From the NCBI GenBank assembly GCA_963790525.1, contig CAWBOV010000002.1, forward strand, positions 744,001 to 808,000: DNA of 64,000 bases, given 5' to 3'. Below are positions 35,560 to 45,361 of the stretch, piece by piece. A program made the translations under genes and the position numbers. How positions within the stretch are numbered: the first letter of the stretch is position 1; every line of letters starts with the position of its first letter. The notes under the pieces are model-generated. The model was not told the origin of the DNA. It did not search any database and saw nothing but the letters and a program-made list of their open reading frames with translations. Source of the DNA: CAWBOV01 sp963790525. Lineage in GTDB: Bacteria > Actinomycetota > Actinomycetes > Mycobacteriales > Jatrophihabitantaceae.

Positions 35560-36509
35560 TCAGCCCTTGCTGCCGCCGAGCGTCAGCCCGGCCACGAACT
35601 GACGTTGCAATGCGGCGTAGACGACCAGTGTCGGGATGACGGTGATCGTCGCGCCGGCCGCGATCAGGTTGTAGTCGCTGAGGAACTCGCCCTTGAGGTT
35701 GTTGATCGCCGGTCGTGACCGGCAGCCGGTCGCCCTGCTGGATGAACAGCAGCGCCCAGAAGAAGTCGTTGTAGATCCAGATGACCTCGAGCGTCGCCGA
35801 GCGCGGCCAGCGCGGGGCGGCACAGCGGCAGGACGATCTGGCGGTACATGCCGCCACACGCCGCAGCCGTCGACCAGCGCGGCCTCGGTGAGGTCGTTCG
35901 GCAGCGCCTTCATGTAGTTGCTGAGCACGAACGTGCAGAACCCCAGCTGGAACGCGACGTCGACCATGATCACGCTGTAGTAGGTGTTCAGCAAGTCGCC
36001 GGAGTCGCTGACCGACTAGCGGCAGCGAGGTGTGCTTGAACATCTCGAACAGCGGCGCGGCGAGCACCTGCGGCGGCAGCATGTTGCCCGCGGTGAACAG
36101 GATCAGCAGCGTGATGTTGAACTTCCAGGTGAACCGCGAGACCGCGAAGGCCACCATCGAGGCGAGCAGCGAGCGTCAGGAGCACCGCCGGGATCGTGAT
36201 GATCGCCGAGTTCTTGAACGCTGTCGGCGAAGCCGCCCTGGGTCCACGCCGTCGCTGAAGTTGTGGAGGTTGAACGGCCCGGCGACGCTCCAGTAGCCGT
36301 ACTTGTTCGGTCGCCGCCTTCGGGCGCAGCGAGGTGTAGAGCGTCCAGAGCAGCGGGATCAGCCAGATCACCGACATCACGGTCAGGAACGATGTGCGTC
36401 CCGTAGCGCGGCCGCCCGGGCCGCCGTGCTCGTGTAGACGCGCGGGCTGTCGCGCAGCGGGTCCAGGGCCGTGACCGGCGGGCAGCGTCGGCCAGTCGGT
36501 GCGGCTCAT
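35560..36509 (-). pseudogene. Sugar ABC transporter permease, MalG type, frame broken by indels
   Basis: About 316 residues when frames are joined: MSRTDWPTLPAG, FLTVMSVIWLIPLLWTLYTSLRPK, several further membrane spans, the MalG-like EAA region (LTEAALVDGCGVWR, seen as NYMKALPNDLTEAALVDGC with the loop that docks on the ATPase), IWIYNDFFWALLFIQQGD, and a normal C-terminus RQFVAGLTLGGSKG. The start overlaps the stop of the other permease gene. It forms the inner-membrane channel with that partner. Many single-base indels interrupt it; membrane segments themselves look normal. Confidence 0.75.
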
Positions 36510-37480
36510 GACCGATCCTCCTTGCCGAACGTGCGGCTCAGGTAGGTCACGATCGGGACCAGCGAGACCACCAGCAGGATCGACCGCGAGCGCCGAGCCG
36601 ACGCCGATGACCTGACCCTCACCGATGAGGTTCTGGATGACCAGCGCGCTGCAGCAGTTCCAGGCCGTTCGTGCCGCCGTTGATGACGTAGACGATGTCG
36701 AACGCTCGCAGCGCCTCGATGATGGTGATGACCACGACGACGATGTTGATCGGGCGCATCGCCGGGAACACGACCCGGAAGAAGTCTGCCGCTCGCTGGC
36801 GCCGTCGATCGCCGCGGCCTCCTTGAGCGACGGGTCGACGCCCTTCAGCCCCGCCAGGTACAGGATCATGATGTAGCCCGACGTGCTTCCACGTCGGCCG
36901 CGACGAGCGCCGCCCAGATGTTGATGCTGGGAGTTGCCGAGCCAGTCGATGGCGTGGCTGGTGTTGGCGGTGCCGAGCAGGTTGTTGATCAGGCCGTTCG
37001 TCGCGGGCGTACATCAGCTGCCAGATGATGCCGACCAGCGCCAGCGACAGCATCACCGGGATGAAGAACACGGTCTGGTAGATCTTGCTGCCCCGGATCT
37101 TGCTGATCCAGCAGCACGGCGAGCAGCAGCCCGAGCGGGGTGGCGACCAGCGACAGGAACACCAGCCAGAGCACGTTGTGCTCGATCGCCGGCCAGAACG
37201 GCGGGTAGGTCGTTGACGACGAAGTTGTAGTTCGACGTTCCGGCCGCAGCGCAGATTGCTGAACAGTGCAGGCCGTTCCAGCTTGGTGAACGACAGCGCG
37301 ACGAACAGCAGCGTCGGGAACCAGATCAGGACCGCCTCGATCAGCGTCGGGATGCCGACCATCAGGCCCAGCACGATCTTGTCGCGCCTGGTCGAGCTTG
37401 CCGCACGCGCCGCGCTGCCGGTACGGCGGTCGCGGCGCCGGCGAGCGTCGCGCCGGCGTGCCAGACCGGCGTGCGGTCAT
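36506..37480 (-). pseudogene. Sugar ABC transporter permease, MalF type, frame broken by indels
   Basis: Joined frames give about 324 residues: LGLMVGIPTLIEAVLIWFPT and LLFVALSFTKLERP near the start, VFFIPVMLSLALVGIIWQLM, ILYLAGLKGVDPSLKEAAAIDGAS (the EAA loop), and the end YLSRTFGKEDRS. It is the MalF-like partner of the following permease and overlaps it by 4 bases. The substrate is inferred from the beta- and alpha-galactosidase genes on both sides. No ATPase gene is nearby, so a shared MsiK-like ATPase elsewhere probably energises it. Confidence 0.75.
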
Positions 37481-37503
37481 CCGTCGTCCTGAGCGTCGGT
37501 CAG

Positions 37504-38842
37504 CTACTGGGCGGCGTACAGGGACTTGGCCTGCGCCTCGACGTTCTTGGTGTCGAAGTTCCCGGACTTGATGAAGCTCTGCAGCGCGGGATCCATCACG
37601 TTGTTGGCGAAGGCCGGCAGCGAGTCGCGGTCGAGGAACTGCGAGATGTACTTGGCGTTGGCGATGGTCTGCTGCGCCTTCTTCTTCAGGCGCGGAGTAA
37701 GCCGACGTGTCGGCCTGCTTGTTCGTGGCGACGTTGCTGGGGTCCACCGCCTGCGTAGGCGTTCTGCGCCGGCCGCCGTGCCGAAGAACTCCGCGCAGCG
37801 CCAGGGCGGCGCCGTTGTCGCCGCCCTTCTTGGACAGCATGAAGCCGTCGATCGGCGCCTCGACCGCGTCCTGGCCGTTGGCCTCGGTCGATCGTCGGGA
37901 ACGGGAAGAAGTCGATGTCGGCCAGCACGGCCGGGTCGGTGAACTGCTGGGTGACGAAGGATCCGAGCAGGTACATGCCGGACTTCTTGCTGCACCAGCG
38001 TCTGGGCGGCTTCCTGCCAGGTCAGGCCGAGCGCGCCCTGGTCCTGGAAGGGCAGCAGCGCCTTCCAGTTGTCGAACACGTCCTTGACCTTCTGCTGGTC
38101 CCAGCTCTCCTTGTGCGCCATCAGGTCGACGTGGAACTGGTAGCCGTTGAGGCGCATGTTGAGGTAGTCGAACGTGCCGCAGGCCGGCCAGCGGTCCTTG
38201 TCGGCGAAGGCGATCGGGGTGAGGCCGTCCTTCTTCATCTGCGCGCACAGGGTCTTGAGCGCGTCGAAGGTGGCGGGCACCTCGTAGCCCTTGGCCTGCC
38301 AGACGGCTCTTCCGGTAGAAGATCGCCCACGGGTAGTTGTAGTTCGGGACGAAGTACTTCTTGCCGTCGTCGCCGGTCGAGGCCGTCTGGATGCCCTGCG
38401 CCGAAGTTGTCCGCGCCGATCTTGGCCCAGACGTCGTCGAGCGGGGCGACCAGGCCCTTGGCGGCGTAGTAGCTTCATGCGGTAGCCGGCGAACCAGGTG
38501 AAGACCGGGTCCGGGCTGCCCTGGAGGTAGTTGTTGATCGTTGTTCTGGAAGCTGTTGTGGTCGACGGTGTTGATGGTGACCGTGTCGCCGGAGGACTTC
38601 TCGAACGCGGTCGACGACGGCGGCGTAGGCCTTCTTCGGCACGGCGTCGGAGGCGTTGGAGCCCGAAGGTCGTGGTCTTGGAGGTGCGTCCCGGTGCTCG
38701 CCTTCTTGGTGGCTCCGGTGCAGGCGGCGAGCAGCGGGAAGGCGGCGATGCCGGCAGTCCCGGCGGCCAGACCCTTGAGGACGGTGCGTCGACCGGGCGT
38801 GAAGACTGAGCTCCCGGCGGGGGTGGTCTCTGGTGCGGGCAT
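37504..38842 (-). pseudogene. Sugar ABC transporter substrate-binding lipoprotein, frame broken by indels
   Basis: About 446 residues across frames. The N-terminus carries a twin-arginine lipoprotein signal (PGRRTVLKGLAAGTAGIAAF, lipobox LAACTG). The mature part includes FEKSSGDTVTINTVDHNSF, GDDGKKYFVPNYNYPWAIFY, AFADKDRWPACGTFDYLNMR, LGLTWQEAAQTLV, GSFVTQQFTDPAVLADIDFF and IDGFMLSKKGGDNGAALAL, typical of CUT1 family oligosaccharide-binding proteins. It is the first gene of the transporter operon, 23 bases ahead of the permease. Several single-base indels split it. Confidence 0.75.
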
Positions 38843-39118
38843 TGCGCGCCTCCTTGGCGGCTGAGATCGTGTGACCTGGGTCGCTTCCTTACAGAAGTCC
38901 TCACAATTCAGCAGAACCAAACGCCGGTGTCAAGCTTCTGGCACGTTTCGAGATGGTAAAGCTGTGCAAAATTGTTGACCAAACCCACTAAATCGCCCGT
39001 ACGGGGCTCTGGACCGAGGCGCCGTCGATGTGTGATTCTGTCCCGGGTTGCCGCGAGGCACCGGTGCCATCCGGTCGCCCTGCCAGATCCGACGAATTCG
39101 CACATCGAGAGGACAGCC
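38843..39118. promoter_or_regulatory. Divergent promoter region of the galactoside locus
   Basis: The gap between the divergent transporter operon and alpha-galactosidase gene is AT-richer than its surroundings. ACCAAAC occurs twice in the same orientation (38916-38922 and 38978-38984), each with a CA(C/A)AATT a short distance upstream. A related GTTGACTTGTGTT-like stretch lies before the DeoR gene. These may be repressor half-sites, but the match is short. Confidence 0.3.
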
Positions 39119-41299
39119 GTGCCTGACGCCGCCAGCCCATCCCCCCTCTGGCTCGGGTCCCCGGACCCGGACGGCACCGGAACGGCGGTGGTCCTCGCCC
39201 CCGTCGCCGACGCGCTCCCGACGGTGGCCTGGCTCGGCGCCATCCGTCCCGGCCTGGACGGCCCCGAATGCGGCGCGGACCTGCTGGCGACCGTCGGCAC
39301 CGCGACCGCCCCGAGCTCGTCGCAGTCGACGACCGGCCGTGCGGTTCCGCTGCTGCCGGAGGTGTCCCGGTCCTGGCTGGGGCGCCCGGCCCTGTCCGGC
39401 TACCGCCTCGGCGGGGCGGTCCCGGCCGGGACGGACTGGTCCAGCCGCTTCGCCGCCCGCTCCGTCTCCGCCACCGATGACGCGGTCCGGGTCGAGGCCG
39501 CGGATCCGCTCTCCGGACTGGAGCTGCTGAGCGAGATCGAGGCCGTGCCCGGCGGCGGGGTGCGGCTGCGGCACACGCTCACCAACAGCGGTGCCGGTGT
39601 CTACGTCGTCGATGCGCTCGACGTGGTGGTCCCGGTCGCCGACCATGCCACGGAGATCCTCGATCTGACCGGGCGCTGGGCGGCCGAGCGCACGCCGCAG
39701 CGCCACCCCGTCCGCACCGGCGTGTGGCTGCGTGAGGGCCGCGGCGGGCGCAGCGGACTGGATGCCGCGACGATGGTGGTCGCGGGAACCGAGGGCTTCG
39801 GTTTCGGCAGCGGCGAGGTGTGGGGCATCCACCTGGCCTGGAGCGGGAACACCCGGCACTACGTCGAGCGGCAGCCGTCCGGGCTGGTCACGATGGGCGG
39901 CGGCGAGCTTCTGCTGCCCGGCGAGCTGACCCTGGAACCGGGCGAGTCCTACGCCACCCCGTGGCTGCACGTGACGTCCTCGCTGGCCGGGCTGGACGGC
40001 CTCGCCGCCCAGATGCACGGGTACCTGCGCTCGCTGCCGGCGCACCCGCGCTCACCGGCCCCCGTGGTCTGCAACGTGTGGGAGGCCGTGTACTTCGACC
40101 ACGATCTCGGGCGCCTCACCGAGCTGGCGCAGGCGGCCGCCGGGATCGGCATCGAGCGGTTCGTCCTCGACGACGGCTGGTTCGGTTCGCGCCGTGACGA
40201 CCACAGCGGCCTGGGCGACTGGGTGGTCTCCGCGGACGCGTGGCCCGACGGGCTCGGCCCCCTGATCGACCGGGTGCGCGCGCTGGGCATGGAGTTCGGG
40301 CTCTGGTTCGAGCCGGAGATGGTCAATCCCGACTCCGACCTCTACCGCGCCCACCCCGACTGGATCCTCAACGTCAGCGGTCGCGAACCGGGGACCCTGC
40401 GCAATCAGCTGGTGCTCGACCTCGGCCGGCCGGAGGTCCGGGACCACCTCTTCGGCCAGCTCGACGACGTGCTGTCGACCTACGACATCGGCTTCGTCAA
40501 GTGGGACCACAACCGGCTGCTGGTCGACGCCGGCTCGGCGGCTCGCGGCAGCGCGCCGGGCGTGCACGCGCAGACGCTGGGGTTCTACGACCTCCTCGAC
40601 CGGCTGCGCGCCGCCCACCCGGGGGTGGAGTGGGAGAGCTGCGCCTCCGGTGGCGGGCGCATCGACGTCGGCGTGCTGACGCGCACCCAGCGCGTCTGGA
40701 CGTCGGACATGACCGACGCGCTCGCGCGCCAGACGATCCAGCGCTGGACCGCCCAGCTCGTGCCCGCCGAGTATCTCGGCGCGCACGTCAGCGCACCGAC
40801 CAACCACCAGACCGGGCGCCAGTTCAGCCTCGACTTCCGCGCCGCGACCGCGTTCTTCGGCGACTTCGGCGTCGAGTGGGACGTCACGTCCGCGACGCCG
40901 GAGGAGCGGCGGCAGCTGGCGAGGTGGATCAGCGCGTACCGGCAGCTCCGGCCGCTGCTGCACTCCGGGCGCATGGTCCGGGTGGACACCGCCGAGCCCG
41001 ACATCTGGATCCACGGTGTCGTCGGGCAGGACCGGTCCGAGGCGGTCTTCGCCTACGTCCAGCTCGATGAGTTCGTGCGCGATCCGGTGCCGTTCCGCGT
41101 CCGCGGCCTCGACCGTGACCGCCGCTACACCGCGCGGCAGGTCGTGCCCGCCACCACCACCGTCGACGAGCACTACGCGGGCGGCTCCTGGCGCGGTGAG
41201 GGCATGACGCTCACCGGCGCGGTGCTGGAGGCCGTCGGGCTGCCACCGGCGCCCAGGGGCCCGCTCAGCGCCGTGGTGATCCACCTCGTCGCCGAGTAG
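39119..41299 (+). CDS. Alpha-galactosidase, GH36
   Basis: A 726-residue GH36 enzyme. An N-terminal beta-sandwich domain leads to the catalytic barrel: NVWEAVYFDHDLGRLTELA, FVLDDGWFGSRRDDHSGLGD, FGLWFEPEMVNPDSDLYR, the nucleophile Asp in IGFVKWDHNR, CASGGGRIDVGVL, and the acid/base Asp in VWTSDMTDALARQ. It lacks a signal peptide, so it acts on imported alpha-galactosides such as melibiose or raffinose. The GTG with GAGAGGA upstream was chosen; upstream in-frame codons are Arg/His-rich and not family-like. It is divergent from the transporter operon and intact, in contrast to it. Confidence 0.93.
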   Translation: MPDAASPSPLWLGSPDPDGTGTAVVLAPVADALPTVAWLGAIRPGLDGPECGADLLATVGTATAPSSSQSTTGRAVPLLPEVSRSWLGRPALSGYRLGGAVPAGTDWSSRFAARSVSATDDAVRVEAADPLSGLELLSEIEAVPGGGVRLRHTLTNSGAGVYVVDALDVVVPVADHATEILDLTGRWAAERTPQRHPVRTGVWLREGRGGRSGLDAATMVVAGTEGFGFGSGEVWGIHLAWSGNTRHYVERQPSGLVTMGGGELLLPGELTLEPGESYATPWLHVTSSLAGLDGLAAQMHGYLRSLPAHPRSPAPVVCNVWEAVYFDHDLGRLTELAQAAAGIGIERFVLDDGWFGSRRDDHSGLGDWVVSADAWPDGLGPLIDRVRALGMEFGLWFEPEMVNPDSDLYRAHPDWILNVSGREPGTLRNQLVLDLGRPEVRDHLFGQLDDVLSTYDIGFVKWDHNRLLVDAGSAARGSAPGVHAQTLGFYDLLDRLRAAHPGVEWESCASGGGRIDVGVLTRTQRVWTSDMTDALARQTIQRWTAQLVPAEYLGAHVSAPTNHQTGRQFSLDFRAATAFFGDFGVEWDVTSATPEERRQLARWISAYRQLRPLLHSGRMVRVDTAEPDIWIHGVVGQDRSEAVFAYVQLDEFVRDPVPFRVRGLDRDRRYTARQVVPATTTVDEHYAGGSWRGEGMTLTGAVLEAVGLPPAPRGPLSAVVIHLVAE

Positions 41300-41308
41300 G
41301 AACCGGCC

Positions 41309-41345
41309 GCGGGCCGTCCGTGGCCCGGCCACGGGTGCGGCCCGC
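41309..41345. terminator. Bidirectional hairpin between alpha-galactosidase and galT
   Basis: Two nested perfect inverted repeats: GCGGGCCG with CGGCCCGC (8 bp), and inside it CCGTGG with CCACGG around CCCGG. It fills the 52-base gap between convergent genes. Confidence 0.7.
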
Positions 41346-41351
41346 GCGGCG

Positions 41352-42444
41352 TCAGAGGTGCTTGGGGGAGCGCAGCCGCTCGGCCGCGGTCTCGGGAGCG
41401 ATGTCGTTGACCCACACGGCGGCGGCCGACTCCGAGCCGGCCAGGTACTTGAGCTTGCCCTCGGCGCGCCGGATCGTGAAGATCGACAGCGCCAGGTGCC
41501 AGCCGTCGCGCCCGACGGTGACCGGTGCCTGCTGCCAGGAGGCGATGTAGGGCGCGGGGGTGGTGAACAGGCCGTCGAAGCGCCGGAGCACGTCGAGGTA
41601 GATCCGGGCGAGGTCGTCGCGCTCGGCGTCGGTCAGCGCGGGAAGGTCCGGCGCGGCCCGTCGCGGCACCACCTGGACCTCGTAGGGCCAGCGCGCGGCG
41701 AAGGGCACGTAGGCCACGAAGTGCTCGGTCTGGGTGACGATCCGCTCGCCCGCGGCCAGCTCCTCGGCCAGCAGCTGCGACTGCAGGGTGTGGCCGTGGG
41801 CCTCGAAGTAGGCCTGGGCCGTGTGCACCGCGCTCGACAGCCGGGGCGGGATGAACGGGTAGGCGTAGATCTGTCCGTGCGGGTGGGAGAGCGTCACCCC
41901 GATCTCCTCACCCCGGTTCTCGAAGGCGAAGACGTACTCGACACCGGGCACCTCGGCGAGGGCGCTCGTCCGCTCGGCGAGGGCGTCGAGGACGGTCCGC
42001 ACCCGCTCGGGCGGCAGCTGGGCGAAGGACGTGTCGTGGTCGCTGGTGAAGCACACGACCTCGCAGCGCCCGACACCGGCGCGCGAGAGGAACGAGCCGT
42101 CCGCCACGGTCGGCACGTTGTCGGCGGCGTCGACGGACAGCGACGGGAACCGGTTCTCGAAGACGACCACGTCGTAGTCCGGCGGCGGGCACCTCGGTGT
42201 GGCGGCCGTCGCGGCTGGGACAGAGCGGGCAGTCGTTCGTCGGCGGCTTGTAGGTGCGGGCCTGGCGGTGACCGGCCACGACCGACCACTCCGAGAACAG
42301 CCGGTCCCACCGGACCTGTGACGTGGTGGCGGTGACCGGTAGATCGCGCTCGTCGACGGCGGAGCGGTCCGCGCCGGGAGCCTCGTCGAAGTAGAACAGC
42401 TCGCGGCCGTCGGCGAGGAGGATCCGTGAGCGGACGGTGTTCAT
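41352..42444 (-). pseudogene. galT: Galactose-1-phosphate uridylyltransferase, one single-base frameshift
   Basis: The total length is one base more than 364 codons. The first ~85 residues (MNTVRSRILLADGRELFYFD, YKPPTNDCPLCPSRDGRHTEVP with zinc Cys pair) are in one frame; the rest (PDYDVVVFENRFPSLS, the active-site HPHGQIYAYPFIPP, and FDGLFTTPAPYIASWQQAPV) is in another. The change is near 42183, in GGCGGCGGGCAC. Removing one base restores a complete GalT. It transfers UMP between UDP-glucose and galactose-1-phosphate in the Leloir pathway. Its ATG overlaps the stop of the DeoR gene, so they are coupled. galK and galE are not in the window. Confidence 0.85.
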
Positions 42445-43244
42445 ACCGCGTCCGAGGCCCGCTCGGTGCTGCGATCGACGGCGACGATGCGCAGGCTGCC
42501 GACCTCCTCGGCCAGGATCGCCGCGGCGTCCGGGGGCAGGCCGCTGTCGGTGATGAGGATGTTCGCCGCCGACAGCGCGGCGAAGGAGGCCAGCCCGATG
42601 GACCCCCACTTGGTCGAGTCCGCGCAGATGATCACCTCGTTGGCGCTCTGGATCAGCGCCTGGTTCGTCTCGGCCTCGGCGAGGTTGGGTGTGGTGTACC
42701 CGGCGACCGAGTCCATGCCGTAGACGCCGAGGAAGAGCTGGTCCACGTGCAGGCTCCGGATCGTCTGGTCGGCGACCGGCCCCACCAGCGCCGCGCTCGG
42801 CGTCCGCACCCCGCCGGTCAGGATGACCGTCTGGTTGGACGTGGTGTCGGCGGCGATGAGGTCGGCGACCGTGGTCGAGTTGGTGACGATCGTCAGCCCG
42901 GGGATGGAGGCGACGTGCCGGGCCAGACCCCAGGTGGTGGTGCCGGCGGACAGGGCGATGGCCGAGCCGGGACGGATCAGCGCCGCGGCGGCCTCGGCGA
43001 TGGCGACCTTGGCCGGCTGCTCGAGCCCCGACTTGGTCTCGAAGCCGGGTTCCATCGAGGAGTTGGTCGCCAGGACCGCGCCGCCGTGGACCTTGTGCAC
43101 CACCCCGGCCGAGGCGAGGTGCTCGAGGTCCCGGCGGATCGTCATGTCCGAGACCCCGATGAGCGCCGTCAGGTCGCTGACGCGGGCCGCGCCGGTGCGC
43201 CGGATCTCGTCCAGGATGAGGGACTGGCGCTGGCTCGCGAGCAT
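42441..43244 (-). CDS. DeoR family transcriptional repressor
   Basis: A 267-residue repressor. The N-terminal winged helix reads RQSLILDEIRRTGAARVSDL then VSDMTIRRDLEHLASAGVVH with the DeoR signature HGGAV. The C-terminal sugar-phosphate sensor domain has ALSAGTTTWGLARH, TIVTNSTTVADLIA and LFLGVYGMD. It likely senses a galactose-derived phosphosugar. It is translationally coupled to galT, and its 5' region shares a short TGTTGAC element with the transporter/alpha-galactosidase promoter region, so autoregulation and control of the locus are plausible. Confidence 0.9.
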   Translation of the reverse strand: MLASQRQSLILDEIRRTGAARVSDLTALIGVSDMTIRRDLEHLASAGVVHKVHGGAVLATNSSMEPGFETKSGLEQPAKVAIAEAAAALIRPGSAIALSAGTTTWGLARHVASIPGLTIVTNSTTVADLIAADTTSNQTVILTGGVRTPSAALVGPVADQTIRSLHVDQLFLGVYGMDSVAGYTTPNLAEAETNQALIQSANEVIICADSTKWGSIGLASFAALSAANILITDSGLPPDAAAILAEEVGSLRIVAVDRSTERASDAV

Positions 43245-43365
43245 GATCGGGTCGGCCCTTCTGCCTGGGTGGCTCGATGTGTCACCGATCACCTTTGTCC
43301 ATAGCTAAACACAAGTCAACATCAACGCCCAGTATTCACCAGCCGCTGCCGCCGATGTCACCGGC

Positions 43366-45246
43366 TCACCCCAGGCGGTCGTCGAGGTAGCACCAGCGCC
43401 ATGCCTCACCGGGCTCGATGCTCCGCATCACAGGATGCCCGACCTGGTGGAAGTGCCGTTCGGCGTGCCTGCCGACCGAGGAGTCACAGCAGCCGACCCT
43501 GCCGCAGGCCAGGCACATCCGCAGGTGCACCCAGGTGGTCCCCTCGGCCAGGCAGTCCTCGCAGGCGCCGGGGGTGCGGGCCACGGCGACGCGCGGGGCG
43601 GCGGCGAGGTGCTCGCAGTCGTCGGCGTCGGTGCGGGGAGCGGTCAGTTCGTCGTCGAGTCGCGCCTCGGCGTCCTCGATCCGGTCGAGCATCGACTCCT
43701 CGACATCGATGGCCGAGAGCACGGTGCGCAGGACCTCGTCGGCGACGGTGCCGGTGTCGCGCGCGGCCAGGACGGACTCCCGCTCGGCCGTGAGCATCTG
43801 CAGGCGCAGCCGCCGGTAGACCGCCGCGGGCGGTTCGATCTCCGACTGCGAGCGCCCCAGGCGTTCCCAGACCTGGTTGCTGCGCCGCTGCGTCCGCTCA
43901 CGCAGTTGCTCGATGACCTCCTCCGGGTCCTCCGGTGAGGTGATCTGCGCCAGGCGGGCGAGCCCGGCCCGGCTGGCGTCGGACACCAGCGACGCGGCCT
44001 GCAGCGAGTCCTCGGCGGGATCGGGGCCGCGCAGGTGGAGACGGCGCACCAGGCCCGGCAGCGTCAGCCCCTGGCCCAGCAGGGTTCCCGCCACGACGAC
44101 GAAGGCGACCAGCTGGAGGAGCTGCCGCTGGGGCGTCTGCGCCGGCAGCAGGAACACGGCGGCGAGGGTGACCACGCCGCGCATGCCCGCCCAGGACACG
44201 ACCGCGCCGACCGGCCACGCCCACGTGTTCGCCCGCATCTGCCTGGTACCGAAGCGGAAGGTGAGGATCGCGCCGACCGTCCAGACGATGCGGGTGAGGA
44301 CGACCGTCCCGAGGATCACCGCGCAGCTGATCACGAGGGTGCGCGCCGCGACGCCGCTGTCGCGGACCCCGTCGAGGATGCCGCGCAGCTGCAGGCCGAT
44401 GAGCAGGAACACGACGTTCTCGAGCAGGAACGCCACCGTCCGCCAGTTGGTCTGCTCGGCGATGCGGGAGGCCGCGGACTGCAGGACGGGTGACTTGTGC
44501 CCGAGCAGCAGGCCGGTCACCACGACGGCCAGGACACCCGAGGCGTGGATGGCCTCCGCGGGCAGGAAGGCGGCGAACGGGGCGACGAAGGACAGCGTGG
44601 TGTCGAGGACAGGATCGTCGATGTGGCGGCGCACCATCGCGAGCACGGCCGCCACCGCCAGCCCGACCACCAGCCCGCCGCCGACGGCCACCAGGAAGCT
44701 GAGCGCGACGTTGCCCGGGCGGAAGTGGTGGTCGCGGCTGCTGATCGCCGCGATGGCGGTGTTGAGCGCGACCAGGGCGGTGGCGTCGTTGAGCAGGCTC
44801 TCGCCCTCGAGGATCGTGACGATGCGCCGGGGCATGCGCACCCGCCGGGCGACGGCAGTCGCGGCGACCGCGTCCGGTGGAGCGACCACCGCACCGATCG
44901 CGAACCCGGCGGCGAGGCTCAGGCTCGGCACCACCCACCAGGCGATCAGCCCGACGACCACGGTGGTGAACGCGACCAGCCCGACAGCCAGCAGCAGGAT
45001 CGCCTGCCGGTTGACCTTGAAGTCGATCAGTGAGGTGCGGATCGCCGACGCGTAGAGCAGCGGCGGCAGCAGGCCGAACAGCACCACGTCCGGGTCGAGG
45101 TGGATGCGCGGGACGCCGGGGACGAACGAGGCGCCGACGCCGACGACGACGAGCAGGAGGGGCGCGGACCAGCCGTAGCGGGAGGCGGCGCCGGCGACGA
45201 CGGCGACCACGACGATCATGCCGACGAGGGGAAGGGCGATGTGCAC
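43366..45246 (-). CDS. CPA1 sodium/proton antiporter fused to UBP-type zinc finger
   Basis: A 626-residue protein. The N-terminal ~400 residues form about twelve membrane spans of the CPA1 family, with VVAPPDAVAATAVARRV, ILEGESLLNDATALVALNT and WAGMRGVVTLAAVFLLPA. A cytoplasmic helical linker follows (QRRSNQVWERLGRSQSEIEP). The last ~85 residues hold a UBP-type zinc finger: ACEDCLAEG, MCLACGRVGCCDSS, GRHAERHFHQVGHPVM. It would exchange Na+ or K+ for H+. UBP fingers bind free C-termini (ubiquitin-like tails) in eukaryotes, and their role in bacteria is unclear. The GTG start gives VHIALPLVGMIVV as the first span. Confidence 0.9.
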   Translation of the reverse strand: MHIALPLVGMIVVVAVVAGAASRYGWSAPLLLVVVGVGASFVPGVPRIHLDPDVVLFGLLPPLLYASAIRTSLIDFKVNRQAILLLAVGLVAFTTVVVGLIAWWVVPSLSLAAGFAIGAVVAPPDAVAATAVARRVRMPRRIVTILEGESLLNDATALVALNTAIAAISSRDHHFRPGNVALSFLVAVGGGLVVGLAVAAVLAMVRRHIDDPVLDTTLSFVAPFAAFLPAEAIHASGVLAVVVTGLLLGHKSPVLQSAASRIAEQTNWRTVAFLLENVVFLLIGLQLRGILDGVRDSGVAARTLVISCAVILGTVVLTRIVWTVGAILTFRFGTRQMRANTWAWPVGAVVSWAGMRGVVTLAAVFLLPAQTPQRQLLQLVAFVVVAGTLLGQGLTLPGLVRRLHLRGPDPAEDSLQAASLVSDASRAGLARLAQITSPEDPEEVIEQLRERTQRRSNQVWERLGRSQSEIEPPAAVYRRLRLQMLTAERESVLAARDTGTVADEVLRTVLSAIDVEESMLDRIEDAEARLDDELTAPRTDADDCEHLAAAPRVAVARTPGACEDCLAEGTTWVHLRMCLACGRVGCCDSSVGRHAERHFHQVGHPVMRSIEPGEAWRWCYLDDRLG

Positions 45247-45361
45247 GGGACCATCATCCTGGGTCGGCGACAACGCGCGGACACGGCGGCGGTGATGCGT
45301 TCGAGCTGACCGGGATCCGACCCGGCTGATGGTCAGCTCGGTAGCAGCCGACCAGGGCCGG

